Positions 1-8,901 of a DNA stretch of 64,000 nt are shown here, piece by piece. The stretch is from positions 620,001-684,000 of the forward strand of contig NZ_OY759744.1 in NCBI RefSeq assembly GCF_963662735.1, in the 5' to 3' direction. The notes beneath the pieces were generated by a model. That model ran no database searches and was not told the origin of the DNA. It saw only the letters and a program-made list of their open reading frames with translations. This stretch comes from an uncultured Methanoregula sp. (lineage in GTDB: Archaea > Halobacteriota > Methanomicrobia > Methanomicrobiales > Methanospirillaceae). The translations under genes and the position numbers were made by a program. Every line of letters starts with the position of its first letter. The first letter of the stretch is position 1.

Positions 1-1
1 G

Positions 2-196
2 GGCTTCCTTGCCACCCATCCCGGCATAACCCTCGTGGCACTCAACGGGAGTACTGCAGCACGGTACTTCCGGCAGGCCTGCAGGATACCGGGGGTCGAT
101 ACGGCGCTCCTCCCGTCGACAAGCCCGGCCCATGCACGGGTCAGCTATGAAGAGAAACGGGAGAAATGGAAGATGATAAAAAATGCAGTGCGGTAA
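2..196 (+). CDS. DNA-deoxyinosine (hypoxanthine) glycosylase, C-terminal part
   Basis: The reading frame is open from the window edge and stops at a TAA ending at 196, so only the last 64 residues are present. Visible are a VALNGSTAA stretch followed by ARYF, and LPSTSPAHAR near the end, then a basic EEKREKWKMI tail. These match the C-terminal motifs of the Mug/TDG-like uracil-DNA glycosylase superfamily, subgroup DNA-deoxyinosine glycosylase. Such enzymes excise deaminated purines in base-excision repair. The NGS and SPAHA motifs line the DNA-binding pocket in relatives. The gene converges on the UbiB-like gene 18 bases downstream. The catalytic N-terminus lies outside the window, so the subfamily call is tentative. 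Confidence 0.7.
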   Translation, partial: GFLATHPGITLVALNGSTAARYFRQACRIPGVDTALLPSTSPAHARVSYEEKREKWKMIKNAVR

Positions 197-214
197 AGCC
201 GCACCGTGCCGTTC

Positions 215-1873
215 TTACCGGTTCATCCGGAACCGCAGGAAGATCACGTGGTAGATCGCATAGAACCCGACAAGCACTGCCGCCGTATACCCTGCAATGG
301 CAATCCACGAGATCTGTTTGGGTAACTGGTCTGGTTGGGCGCTGAGAACCAGGGACGAGCCGACCACGAGGGCCGCAACAACAAGCCCGATCATGAGCTT
401 GTCGCTCGCGGTATCCAGCGCCATCTGGAGCTTCTGGATATCCGTATCCACGATCTCCAGCTTGAAGGTCCCGGTGGAGAGCCGCCGCAGCATGAGGTTG
501 AGGTTGCGGGGCATATCGAAGAGGGCATCCGCAGCTTCCAGGAGGGAGGTTGACGCCCGTTTGACATATGCTGCCGAGAGGGTGTTCGTGTCGGCCAGTT
601 TCGAGAGATAAGGAGTGACTTCCTCGCCGAAGTTGAACCGGGGATCGAGCCGGACCCCGATATCCAGGACCATCATGAAGACCTTGAGGAGGAGCATCAG
701 GTTCATCGGCACCTTGAGCCGGTAACGGCGCATGGTCTCGGTAAGTTCGCTGACCACGAGGCCGAAATTGAGCTGGGATACGCCTTCTCCCCCTCCACTA
801 AAGTCATGCATCATGATGTAGAGGTCGTCCCTGATAGCTTCGCGGTCTTCCTCGGCAATCACGATCCCGAAGCCTTCAAGGGACCGGAGCATCAGTTCGA
901 TATCATCGTTGACAAGCGCAAAGAGGAGGTTGATGAAGAGCTGCCGTTTCTCCGGGCGCAGCACACCCACGATCCCAAAGTCAAGGAAGACGATCTCTCC
1001 TTTGGTTGATACGAGCAGGTTCCCCGGGTGCGGGTCGCCGTGGAAGAAACCGTCCTCGAAGATCATCTTCAGGTACGCGTGGAACCCGCGGACACCGATA
1101 TCGTGGGGGACAAAGCCCATCTCGCTGATGGCATCCGGGTTATCGATCCGGACACCCTCGATAAACTCCATCACCATGACGTGAGGGGTTGTAAACTCCC
1201 AGTAGATTTTCGGGAAATGGATGCCAGGTACATTGTGGAAATTCCGTGCCATCCGGTCCATGTTGCGGGCTTCACGGGTGAAATCCAGTTCTTTTACAAT
1301 CTGGTGGGCAAAATCGTCCACCATGCCGGTCGGGTTGTAAACCCGGGTCTCGGGAAAGACCATCTCGATCCGTTCCGACAGGGACTTGAGGATCCCGAGA
1401 TCCGTCTCGATGAGTTCCTCGATGCCCGGGCGCTGGACTTTGATGGCCACCATCGTCCCGTCCTTGAGAAACGCCCGGTGGACCTGGCCTATCGAGGCGG
1501 AGGCCACCGGTGTCTCTTCTATCTCGCAGAAATGGTCGTCCAGGTCAGGGCAGTTCTGTTCAAGTATGGCGCGTACTTCTGAGAACGGGATCGGTTTTGC
1601 ATGGTCCTGGAGCTTCTTGAGCTCCTCGATCAACTCCGGCGGCAGGAGCTCGGTCCTCGTGCTCATGATCTGGCCGAATTTCACAAATGTTGGTCCCAGA
1701 TCCTCAAGGGCCAGCCGCATCCGTTCGTATACGGTGGAGGTTTCAGACGCTTTGCCGGGCGAGGAAAGCCGGAGCCCGGCTCTCCCGGGAAACAGTTTTT
1801 CAAGACCGATACTGAATCCGTAATTCCCCAGCACATCAATAATCTGTGCATAGCGCCTGATTTGGGTGACCAT
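215..1873 (-). CDS. UbiB/ABC1/AarF-family atypical protein kinase-like protein
   Basis: 552 residues, the normal length for the UbiB (ADCK) family, which has a protein-kinase-like fold with ATPase activity and supports membrane isoprenoid lipid or quinone metabolism. Seen directly: the KFGQ (KxGQ) motif at about residue 65, the alanine-rich ASASIGQVH loop at about 124-132 that replaces a glycine-rich loop, AIKVQRPG with the ATP lysine at about 145, the catalytic FFHGDPHPGN segment, and FLDFG as the metal-binding DFG. Two hydrophobic helices close the protein (about 490-545), consistent with a membrane anchor. Start ATG at 1873. Methanogens of this group lack ubiquinone, so the substrate is unknown; a role in archaeal isoprenoid lipid or methanophenazine-type metabolism would be guesswork. 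Confidence 0.85.
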   Translation of the reverse strand: MVTQIRRYAQIIDVLGNYGFSIGLEKLFPGRAGLRLSSPGKASETSTVYERMRLALEDLGPTFVKFGQIMSTRTELLPPELIEELKKLQDHAKPIPFSEVRAILEQNCPDLDDHFCEIEETPVASASIGQVHRAFLKDGTMVAIKVQRPGIEELIETDLGILKSLSERIEMVFPETRVYNPTGMVDDFAHQIVKELDFTREARNMDRMARNFHNVPGIHFPKIYWEFTTPHVMVMEFIEGVRIDNPDAISEMGFVPHDIGVRGFHAYLKMIFEDGFFHGDPHPGNLLVSTKGEIVFLDFGIVGVLRPEKRQLFINLLFALVNDDIELMLRSLEGFGIVIAEEDREAIRDDLYIMMHDFSGGGEGVSQLNFGLVVSELTETMRRYRLKVPMNLMLLLKVFMMVLDIGVRLDPRFNFGEEVTPYLSKLADTNTLSAAYVKRASTSLLEAADALFDMPRNLNLMLRRLSTGTFKLEIVDTDIQKLQMALDTASDKLMIGLVVAALVVGSSLVLSAQPDQLPKQISWIAIAGYTAAVLVGFYAIYHVIFLRFRMNR

Positions 1874-1965
1874 AATTACACGTTTGCTGTCGTGATACTT
1901 AAGGCGTGCTTTCTCGCCGGTGCATTACGATCCGGCCAAAAAAAGGAGATAGATACGGGATCGGA

Positions 1966-2412
1966 TCAGAATGCGATGCGGCCCGGGTCATCGGTAAGGT
2001 TCACGTGGAGGTCAAGCGGCATGGCCATGAGGGTGAGGTTCGCCTGGATGTCCGGTACCGGCGGAACAGAGCAGCAGCTGAAGGTATCCGTCCCGTCCTG
2101 CCATGCCCCGGGGCAGCGCTCTCCCGGGCTTACGACAAAACCACCCAGTTCAGCACAGGTCTTCACGCTGTACCTGAGCCCGGGAGGGGAAGTCGTCGCC
2201 GTGGGAATGGGGGCGGTGGTTGTGACCGGGGCAATGGTCCTGAGGGTCATTGCCTGAGATACCACAGTCGTGTGCATGGCAACTGCGGGTGTGGGAGTCT
2301 TTGTCGGTGTCGGGCTGCCGGGACCCGGAATAGAGGCGCAGCCTGCAACAATGAGCATGCAGGACACGAGCAGTGCAAAGGCCAGGCTGCCCCGGGAAAA
2401 AGTTCGGTCCAT
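1966..2412 (-). CDS. small predicted lipoprotein, function unknown
   Basis: 148 residues. A short basic N-terminus is followed by a hydrophobic core and a lipobox-like LIVAGC with Cys25, then a long Pro/Thr linker (about 30-70) typical of exported archaeal proteins. The remaining domain has four cysteines (in CAEL, ERCPG and SCCS) that could form disulfides outside the cell. It starts 3 bases after the stop of the secreted protein at 2416-3471, so the two are probably co-transcribed and may share the cell surface. No family is recognised. Confidence 0.6.
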   Translation of the reverse strand: MDRTFSRGSLAFALLVSCMLIVAGCASIPGPGSPTPTKTPTPAVAMHTTVVSQAMTLRTIAPVTTTAPIPTATTSPPGLRYSVKTCAELGGFVVSPGERCPGAWQDGTDTFSCCSVPPVPDIQANLTLMAMPLDLHVNLTDDPGRIAF

Positions 2413-2415
2413 TTT

Positions 2416-3471
2416 TTAGCTCCCCACCATCTGGTCTGCAGTATTGTCAAGAGCGATTGCCATCTTACTGAGCGCCCCGGAGAGATCCGGGGGGAGATTT
2501 GCGCTGTTCGCAATGTCCCGGTATGCCTGGGCAAGGTCGGTGAAATCTTTCTTTACAATGAGCATGTTCTTGTCCGCGGTTTCGAGCCGGCCGGCATTGA
2601 GCAGGAGCCGGGTTGCCTGGATATCATTTTTCAGCCGGGACAGGGCAGGATCGGCTGCACCGATATCCAGGATCACTACCGTAGTATCGGTGTTGAGACG
2701 ATCCGCCTTGCCGACAGCCCGGTCAGCCTGTTCCAGCAGGAACCGGATGCGGGCACCGTTCGGGACCTGCTGCTCGACTTCCCCAACCCGGTCGGCATAG
2801 GCCGATGAAAGGGACAGGATCTGGTCACTGGCATCGCTTATTTTATTCTCATCCTTGAATTCGAGGGCGGACTTCAGGTCGGGCCGTTTTGCTATGGTCA
2901 CATCCAGAGCCCGCTGGGCTTTTGCCGTATCGTATCCTTTGGCGCTCAGATCGTCGAGTTCTGCCTGGGCATCACCGGCCCAGGTATCGAAGTCACTCAG
3001 CTGGCCTTTGATCCGCGTACTCCAGTAGAGGTTCTTCTTCTCTTCAACGTACGGGTTATTCGATGTGGCCTGGGTAATCTGGCGGTTCAGTTCATCCCAC
3101 GAGCCCTGTCCTGCACCCATCTGGGCACGGACCTCGTTCTGGAACTGCCGGGTGGAATTCCGGAGATCCGCAATAATTCGGTCGACATCGGCATCGGTTG
3201 CAGCGGCAGGGATGCGGGCTTCCGCGTTCCGGAAATCCGCAAGGAGACCGGCCATCTTCACAGTATCGGTATTGTAACGGGTACCGACATAGGTGAGAGC
3301 CGCGTTCATCTCAGCATCCCGTTCAAGCGACACCCATGCAAGGTGCGCCTGGCGCACGGCAACATGATGGTCGGGTGAGGCTGCATCATTGGGGGCAGCA
3401 CTTGCCGGCACCGGCAGGAATCCTGCAAGGAGGATGATGGCAACAATACACCAGAATAAACCCTTACCCAT
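2416..3471 (-). CDS. secreted alpha-helical protein, function unknown
   Basis: I chose the ATG at 3471 (MGKGLFW) over an upstream in-frame start at 3534 because it puts a typical signal peptide (residues 1-24, ending LPVPASA) at the N-terminus and has a purine-rich GAGGGAACGG tract just upstream. The mature part, about 325 residues, is rich in Ala, Asp, Leu and Gln with heptad-like spacing, suggesting long helices or coiled coils. There is no recognisable catalytic motif. It precedes the lipoprotein gene by 3 bases, suggesting an envelope-associated operon. Confidence 0.6.
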   Translation of the reverse strand: MGKGLFWCIVAIILLAGFLPVPASAAPNDAASPDHHVAVRQAHLAWVSLERDAEMNAALTYVGTRYNTDTVKMAGLLADFRNAEARIPAAATDADVDRIIADLRNSTRQFQNEVRAQMGAGQGSWDELNRQITQATSNNPYVEEKKNLYWSTRIKGQLSDFDTWAGDAQAELDDLSAKGYDTAKAQRALDVTIAKRPDLKSALEFKDENKISDASDQILSLSSAYADRVGEVEQQVPNGARIRFLLEQADRAVGKADRLNTDTTVVILDIGAADPALSRLKNDIQATRLLLNAGRLETADKNMLIVKKDFTDLAQAYRDIANSANLPPDLSGALSKMAIALDNTADQMVGS

Positions 3472-3553
3472 TTCCGTTCCCTCAATTGCGTTCCGGTATG
3501 ACGGCAGGGAAAAAGGCATCCCGCGCCATATCACTCGTAATCTGAATTAAATT

Positions 3554-4936
3554 TCAATTAATATCAAGATTTGCAGGTTTCCGTGGTTTTGTGGGGGCCG
3601 GGCGGGGGTTGCCGGGTTTCCTGAATACCACGATGCGGTTGGTGTTCGTACCGGCCGCCATGTTCCCCACGCCCCAGATATTCGATGTCTTGGTGAACGT
3701 CTGCTGGTTGATGAGCACACATTCGCAGGTAAATCCTGCAGCAATCCCGAGCGGCACAACATGCTCCTCAAGCCGGATCGTCCGGTTCCGCACTTCCCCG
3801 ACCTCGAATGCCACGTATCCCCCCGGAACAGTGATGCGGAACAGCTCCTCAAATACCCGCCCCATCACCCCGGCCCAGCGATCAACCGTCCGGGCCATGG
3901 TGATCTGTTTCCCGATCTCGGTCTCATCAAGGCCGTTGAACCAGCAGCGGAGCCAGTTATCCTCGCGGTACTGCACGATGTCGAGGAACGGCGGCGAGGT
4001 TACTGTCAGGTTTACCGATTCATCAGGGATGGCCGGGGTTTTCTGCGCATCCCCCGTGAGCAGGATCGCGGATTTCCCGGCCCGGTTCAGGTGCCGGATA
4101 TCCGGAGCGGAGACCGAACGCAGGAGGCTTCTTGTCTTGGTAAGGATGATCCTGCGGGTATCGCGGTACTCCGGGGCCTGGCTGCGCTTCTCGTTGATCT
4201 TTTTCTGGCTCTCCTGGGATACGGCCTGGTTGGGGGGAAGGGTATACACCGAGAGGAACCCTTTCGAGTGCCCGGTCAGCCGGTTGGTCACCACCATGGC
4301 AATCCAGCGATCGATGCGATCGTCGAGAGAGGCGGCTTTTCTGCGGAGGAGATACTGGCGGAGGGCTACGATTTCCCGTTCGGTATCCGGGTGATAAAAC
4401 ATGGAGAGATCAATTTCCGCCCGGTCAGTTCCCGCAAGGATCCTGGTGAGGCGCTCCTCGACCTTGGACTGGTCGGGCGGGAAAAAACGGGGTTCGGTCA
4501 TGATCCGGGAAAGGGGATTTGCATCGTTGGCGATCACGTCACGCCCGAGAAGGGCAGCCTCGATGACGGTTGTTCCCCTCCCATTGAACGGGTCATAGAC
4601 AACGTCCCCTTTCCGGGTCAGGAGACTGATAAAGAAACGGGGAAGCTGGGGCTTGAAGCAGGCCCGGTACGAGATCTCGTGGATCGATGAAGCCTGCCGC
4701 TGCCGCGAAGTCCAGAATTCATTGGTATATTTGCAGAGAGTGACCGGCCCGATTACCATGTCTTCCGTTAGTGTCGGCTGACCCGATGTACTGCAGAACC
4801 CGGTAAGGGCGCGGGTAAGATCCTTGGTACAGAGAGATGCCGGGCCGGTCACGATTTCCCAAGGTAGGTTCGCGGGTGAAGAGTATAAGCGTGCCCAAGA
4901 TGGATCGGGGTTCTGCCCGGACCGATATCCTGACAT
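3554..4936 (-). CDS. DNA methyltransferase, N4-cytosine/N6-adenine (beta-class) type
   Basis: About 460 residues. Two hallmark motifs are seen: the SAM-binding YDPFNGRGTT motif followed by IEAALLGRDVIANDANPLS, and the catalytic TSPPF (TVTSPPFLDI) about 200 residues later. The order, SAM motif first and catalytic motif second, fits the N6_N4_Mtase family whose members methylate exocyclic amines in DNA. The frame stays open upstream to 5197, but that extension lies antisense to the nitroreductase gene. I therefore prefer the ATG at 4936, preceded by GGGGAGA, though the start remains uncertain. No restriction endonuclease or specificity subunit is adjacent, so it is probably an orphan regulatory or protective methylase. 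Confidence 0.75.
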   Translation of the reverse strand: MSGYRSGQNPDPSWARLYSSPANLPWEIVTGPASLCTKDLTRALTGFCSTSGQPTLTEDMVIGPVTLCKYTNEFWTSRQRQASSIHEISYRACFKPQLPRFFISLLTRKGDVVYDPFNGRGTTVIEAALLGRDVIANDANPLSRIMTEPRFFPPDQSKVEERLTRILAGTDRAEIDLSMFYHPDTEREIVALRQYLLRRKAASLDDRIDRWIAMVVTNRLTGHSKGFLSVYTLPPNQAVSQESQKKINEKRSQAPEYRDTRRIILTKTRSLLRSVSAPDIRHLNRAGKSAILLTGDAQKTPAIPDESVNLTVTSPPFLDIVQYREDNWLRCWFNGLDETEIGKQITMARTVDRWAGVMGRVFEELFRITVPGGYVAFEVGEVRNRTIRLEEHVVPLGIAAGFTCECVLINQQTFTKTSNIWGVGNMAAGTNTNRIVVFRKPGNPRPAPTKPRKPANLDIN

Positions 4937-4967
4937 TCTCCCCTGCATACATGCACATGGTGAAACA

Positions 4968-5738
4968 ATGAACGGGCACGAATCCGGCGATCCGGCCCCG
5001 GCAGGAACCGGGCAGGAGTTCATGGAGAGAACAAAGTACCGGTATATCGGGAAGAGCGACCAGCAGCAGGGCATTCCGCAGCCTCCACTTGAACTGCCGG
5101 CGGATCCGGCACTTCCCCTCATCAGTCTTCCGCGACCGGATGCCATGGAACTGCCTCCCGTTGATCTCCGGGAAGCCATTGAGCATAGGACCAGCATCCG
5201 GTCCTATGCCCGCGAACCGCTTTCCCTTGACGAACTCGGGTTCCTGCTCTGGTGTACCCAGGGCGTGAAAACCATCCACGGCAACCTTGCCACCCTTCGC
5301 ACGGTCCCCTCGGCAGGAGCCCGCCATGCCTTTGAAACGTATATCCTCGTCAACGACGTGGAAGGGCTTTCCGGCGGCATGTACCGGTATCTCGCACTCT
5401 CCCACCGGCTCCAGCAGGTGGATACGGATCCAACGCTCTCAATCCGGGTAACGGCAGCCTGTTTCGATCAGCAGTTCATAAACCGGAGCGGGGTGGTCTT
5501 TCTCTGGACCGCAGTCCCGTACCGCATGACCTGGCGCTATGGCGAGCGGGGGTACCGCGACCTCCACCTCGATGCCGGGCATGTCTGCCAGAACCTCTAC
5601 CTTGCCGCGGAAGCCACAGGATGCGGGGTCTGCGCCATTGCAGCATTCGACGACGATGAGATGAACCGGATCCTGGGAATCAACGGCACGGACCAGTTCC
5701 TGATCTATCTTGCAACGGTCGGGAAAAAAGACAATTGA
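4968..5738 (+). CDS. SagB-type nitroreductase-family flavoprotein
   Basis: The C-terminal 200 residues show the nitroreductase fold signature: RTSIRSY near the FMN phosphate site, then LLWCTQGV, PSAGARHA and LDAGHVCQNLYLAAEATGCG. The SagB subgroup is suggested by the N-terminal segment, FMERTKYRYIG and then the proline-rich PQPPLE. SagB relatives oxidise azolines in peptide natural products, but many archaeal members are stand-alone with unknown substrates. No cyclodehydratase or precursor peptide gene is nearby, so a RiPP role is unsupported. A second good start is the ATG at 5022, which has GCAGGAG five bases upstream and would remove 18 residues. Divergent from the methylase gene. Confidence 0.75.
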   Translation: MNGHESGDPAPAGTGQEFMERTKYRYIGKSDQQQGIPQPPLELPADPALPLISLPRPDAMELPPVDLREAIEHRTSIRSYAREPLSLDELGFLLWCTQGVKTIHGNLATLRTVPSAGARHAFETYILVNDVEGLSGGMYRYLALSHRLQQVDTDPTLSIRVTAACFDQQFINRSGVVFLWTAVPYRMTWRYGERGYRDLHLDAGHVCQNLYLAAEATGCGVCAIAAFDDDEMNRILGINGTDQFLIYLATVGKKDN

Positions 5739-5741
5739 TGA

Positions 5742-6278
5742 TTACGAGGTATGGGCACCGACGGTATCGAACGCTACCGGGTACCGCACCATGCCGCTTA
5801 TCCCGTCGAGCGCCCCGCTCTCAAGAGGCAGCGCCATGAACGCCTCGTCGGGACAGGGAAACGGCGCAAGAATCCCGTTTTTATGGGCCGGCGTAAAGCC
5901 GAACCGGGGATAGTACCCCGGGTGGCCGACCACGATCACGATGCGATGACCGAGACGCTGGCATTCCCCGATCCCTTCTTCTATGAGAGCACCGCCAATA
6001 CCCAGGCACTGGTAATCCTGGTGCACGGCCAGGGGAGAGAGGGCCATGGCAGGGGTTTCTGCCGTATCGGAGACTATGGTGATCGGGCAGAACAGGATGT
6101 GCCCGATGATCCGGTCACCGTGCACGGCAACGAGCGAGAGTTCGGGGTTGATATTGCCGTCGTGGCGCAGGGCATCGATGAGCCGTGCCTCGCCATCCTG
6201 CGCAAACGCCTGGAGATGTACCTCCAAAATAGCGGGTATATCTTCCGGGAGTTCCGGCCGGATAAAATAGGAATCCAT
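5742..6278 (-). CDS. GNAT-family N-acetyltransferase (YhbS-like)
   Basis: 178 residues, the length of a single-domain GNAT. The acetyl-CoA pyrophosphate loop is visible as QCLGIGGALIEEG, preceded by the strand ALSPLAVHQDY. The late YYPRFGF motif (GHPGYYPRFGFTPA) is typical of the YhbS-like subgroup. These enzymes transfer acetyl groups from acetyl-CoA to amines of small molecules or proteins; the acceptor is unknown. It converges with the nitroreductase gene, leaving 3 bases between stops. Confidence 0.8.
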   Translation of the reverse strand: MDSYFIRPELPEDIPAILEVHLQAFAQDGEARLIDALRHDGNINPELSLVAVHGDRIIGHILFCPITIVSDTAETPAMALSPLAVHQDYQCLGIGGALIEEGIGECQRLGHRIVIVVGHPGYYPRFGFTPAHKNGILAPFPCPDEAFMALPLESGALDGISGMVRYPVAFDTVGAHTS

Positions 6279-6384
6279 CCTGTTCTATTGGATGGCGAGG
6301 ATGATAAGGAAGGCGTTTGGGGACATTTCTGCTAAAAGGCGCCGGACGAAAGCCTGAAAACCGGGAAAACACCAAGATTGATCA

Positions 6385-7281
6385 ATGAACGCTACCGTGC
6401 GGGCATATGTCGATCTCTTCCGGCTCCAGTTCTTCTTTGCCTGGCCCCTGCTCTTCTGCTCCGGGTACCTGCTTGCAACGGTTACGTACGGGGGGTTCTC
6501 CTGGTCTGAACTCGCAAAAGTGGCCCTGATCGGTTTCTTCGGGTTTGAGGCGGGGCTGGTGCTCAACGATTACATTGACCGCGAATACGACAGGCGGGAT
6601 GTTGAACGCAGCCGGCTCACGAAATACTGGCGACTCTACGGCACCCGCCCGATCCCGGACGGGCTCATCTCCCCGCGGATTGTCGTGGGAATTATCATCG
6701 GCCTTGTTGTTGTCACTGCAGGGCTCATCCTCTCCCTCCCGGCACCGCATGCCATCTACGTGCTCCTCCTCATGTTCTACTGCTATGCCATCGAGATCTT
6801 CTACCAGGAGGAGAAGCGGGAGCAGAAACTGCCGTTCGCGCAGATCATCGGCAGGACCGACTTTGCTCTCTTCCCGGTCGCAGGATATCTCTGTGCAGGA
6901 AACCCGGACCAGACCGTGCTTTTCTTCTTCGTCTTCTTCTACCCGTTCGCCCTCGCCCATCTCGGGGCAAACGACTTGATCGACGTGGCCAATGACCATG
7001 CCCGGGGGATGAAATCGGTCCCGGTGCTGTTCGGCACGGATAAGACAGCGTACTGGATAGCGGGCTTTACAGCGGTTCATGTCGTCACCGCACTCCTGTT
7101 CATGACAAAACTGGGATGGATTGCCCGTATCGGCATCCTCGCCGGTCTCGCGCTGCTCCTGTACGCAAACGCCGTGATCCTCAAAGAGAAGACACCCGAT
7201 GCTGCGCTGAAGGTACTGCCGTGTTTCCACGTGGCGATGGTGCTGTACGCGGGAGGGATCGCCGCGGGTACCTTTTTCTGA
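6385..7281 (+). CDS. UbiA-family prenyltransferase (membrane)
   Basis: 298 residues, highly hydrophobic, about eight predicted membrane helices. The two aspartate-rich motifs of the UbiA superfamily are visible: NDYIDREYD at about residues 56-64 and NDLIDVANDHA at about 197-207. They bind Mg-prenyl diphosphate, and the family attaches polyprenyl chains to an acceptor. In archaea the best known member makes digeranylgeranylglyceryl phosphate for ether lipids, but this protein could be a paralogue acting on another acceptor. The start ATG at 6385 follows an AT-rich stretch with no strong ribosome-binding site. The gene stands alone, divergent from the GNAT. Confidence 0.8.
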   Translation: MNATVRAYVDLFRLQFFFAWPLLFCSGYLLATVTYGGFSWSELAKVALIGFFGFEAGLVLNDYIDREYDRRDVERSRLTKYWRLYGTRPIPDGLISPRIVVGIIIGLVVVTAGLILSLPAPHAIYVLLLMFYCYAIEIFYQEEKREQKLPFAQIIGRTDFALFPVAGYLCAGNPDQTVLFFFVFFYPFALAHLGANDLIDVANDHARGMKSVPVLFGTDKTAYWIAGFTAVHVVTALLFMTKLGWIARIGILAGLALLLYANAVILKEKTPDAALKVLPCFHVAMVLYAGGIAAGTFF

Positions 7282-7466
7282 AAATCGGAAAAAACTTCGA
7301 TGGTATTTCCGCCAGTTTTACTGAAATTTCTTAACATTAATGTAAGGGATTGAAACCGACATCGCATTGTGCCCCGTCCCCGTGGGGAACTGGTGGCACA
7401 AGAGGGGGGCATAGTAATGCACGGTCTTAAGAAAATTGATGGATTATAGATTCATTATCCTGAATT

Positions 7467-8138
7467 TCATATCCGGAGCAGCCTTTCATTTTCCCGGAGC
7501 CACTTCCGGCGCCGCTCGTAATCCGGCATGATCTCCCGCACCTTGTTCCAGAACTTCTTCGAATGATCGGGTTGCTTAAGGTGGACGAGCTCGTGGACAA
7601 TGACATAGTCCACGATCTCGAGCGATGCCTGGATGAGGCACCAGCTGAAATTGAGCCCGCCCCGGTGCGTGCAGGAGCCCCAGCGACGCCGGGCATCGGT
7701 TATGCGGACCGATGCGGGCGAGTAGCCGGTTGTCATCGAAAACCACATGCAACGGGAGGTTATCTCCTTTTGCGCTTCCTGCACGTACCAGTGTTTCAGC
7801 CGTCTGCGGATATCGGGCAGGAGCACGCGGGGAACACACAGCCGGTCAGTGCGTTCGATAGAGGACCTGCCATCATCAACGAAATGCAGCGGGTATGCAC
7901 GACCGAGGAAGAAGAAGATCTCGCCTTCCTCGTACGCATGCACGGTTGCCTGCGGCCGCTGTTTCATCTCGGCAATCTTCTTCCGGATCCAAGCCTGCTT
8001 CTCCCGGATCACGCTGTCGATCATCCCGGCCGGCGCCTTCAGGGGGGCCCGCACAACTAAGCGGGCTTCCGGGGTAATGATGAGCGCTATCGTCCTGCGT
8101 CGGGATCGGATCACTTCATCGATACGGATGTCGTCCAT
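7467..8138 (-). CDS. YgjP-like (DUF45/M48-type) zinc metallopeptidase
   Basis: 223 residues. The C-terminal half contains the classical family signature: RRRWGSC, then the zinc motif HELVH, then a third ligand in the HSKKFW segment. HExxH plus a downstream histidine indicates a zinc protease fold. The first 110 residues form the family's usual beta-rich N-terminal region (ITPEARLVVRAP, KQAWIRKKI). Members often accompany restriction-modification systems, but none is adjacent here. Ends about 185 bases from the prenyltransferase gene, with the two stops facing each other. Confidence 0.85.
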   Translation of the reverse strand: MDDIRIDEVIRSRRRTIALIITPEARLVVRAPLKAPAGMIDSVIREKQAWIRKKIAEMKQRPQATVHAYEEGEIFFFLGRAYPLHFVDDGRSSIERTDRLCVPRVLLPDIRRRLKHWYVQEAQKEITSRCMWFSMTTGYSPASVRITDARRRWGSCTHRGGLNFSWCLIQASLEIVDYVIVHELVHLKQPDHSKKFWNKVREIMPDYERRRKWLRENERLLRI

Positions 8139-8197
8139 GGCGGGAATGTACCTGCAGTGTATTCGGGGCCGGAGGAAAAAAGGGGGAGGATCCGTCC

Positions 8198-8899
8198 TCA
8201 GGCAGGATGCCCGGAAGACCCGTTCGTCCCGTCGCTGATAACTTTCCCGTCACGGAGCCGGACGATCCGGTGGAAGTACTCCTTGTGCCAGTCCTCGTGC
8301 GAGACCATGACGATGGTCTGCTGCATCTCCTCGTTGATCTCCCGGAAGAGATCGAGGACCATCCGCGAGTTCTCCGTGTCGAGGTTTGCGCACGGTTCGT
8401 CGGCAAAGAGGATATCCGGTTTGTTCACGATGGCACGGGCAATCGAGACCCGCTGTTGCTGGCCGCCCGAGAGTTCCCGGGGGAGGTGGTCCCGCCGGTC
8501 GGAGAGGCCTATCTTCTGGAGGATGGAATGGCTGTCGTTTTTCCACTGCTCCTCGGTGCGGTCTTTCCGGAGCATCGCCGTCAGGGAGACATTCTCCATC
8601 ACGGTAAGATCGGGAACCAGGGCATAGTCCTGGAAGACATACCCGAGCTTGTAGAGCCGGAACATGGTCTTCTCGTAATCGTTCAGGAGGGAGATATCCG
8701 TCCCGTCGATCACGATCCCACCGGAGGTGGGCTCGTCCAGGAGCCCGAGCATGTGCAGGAGCGTGGTCTTGCCGCTCCCGCTGGCTCCCATGATGCCGAG
8801 GAACTCCCCTTTTTCGATATCGAGCGTTATACCGTCAAGAGCCCTGACTTCCACGTTTCCCATGCGGTAGATTTTCTGCAAATCGGTAATCTCGATCAT
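8198..8899 (-). CDS. ABC transporter ATP-binding protein (LolD/MacB type)
   Basis: 233 residues from the ATG at 8899 (MIEITDLQ). The frame extends further upstream, but that part overlaps the permease gene. Seen: Walker A GASGSGKTT, the Q-loop in YVFQDYALV, signature LSGGQQQR, Walker B ILFADEP with the catalytic glutamate, and the H-loop in MVSHEDW. The insertion and motif spacing fit the LolD/MacB/FtsE group, which power FtsX-like mechanotransmission permeases rather than classical channels. It begins 3 bases after the permease stop and ends the operon. Confidence 0.9.
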   Translation of the reverse strand: MIEITDLQKIYRMGNVEVRALDGITLDIEKGEFLGIMGASGSGKTTLLHMLGLLDEPTSGGIVIDGTDISLLNDYEKTMFRLYKLGYVFQDYALVPDLTVMENVSLTAMLRKDRTEEQWKNDSHSILQKIGLSDRRDHLPRELSGGQQQRVSIARAIVNKPDILFADEPCANLDTENSRMVLDLFREINEEMQQTIVMVSHEDWHKEYFHRIVRLRDGKVISDGTNGSSGHPA

Positions 8900-8901
8900 G
8901 G

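Noticed and set aside
7320..7400. CRISPR-like sequence GTAAGGGATTGAAAC
   Set aside because: Only one copy is present, with no spacer-repeat periodicity and no cas genes. It resembles the end of common CRISPR repeats but a single short match is expected by chance.
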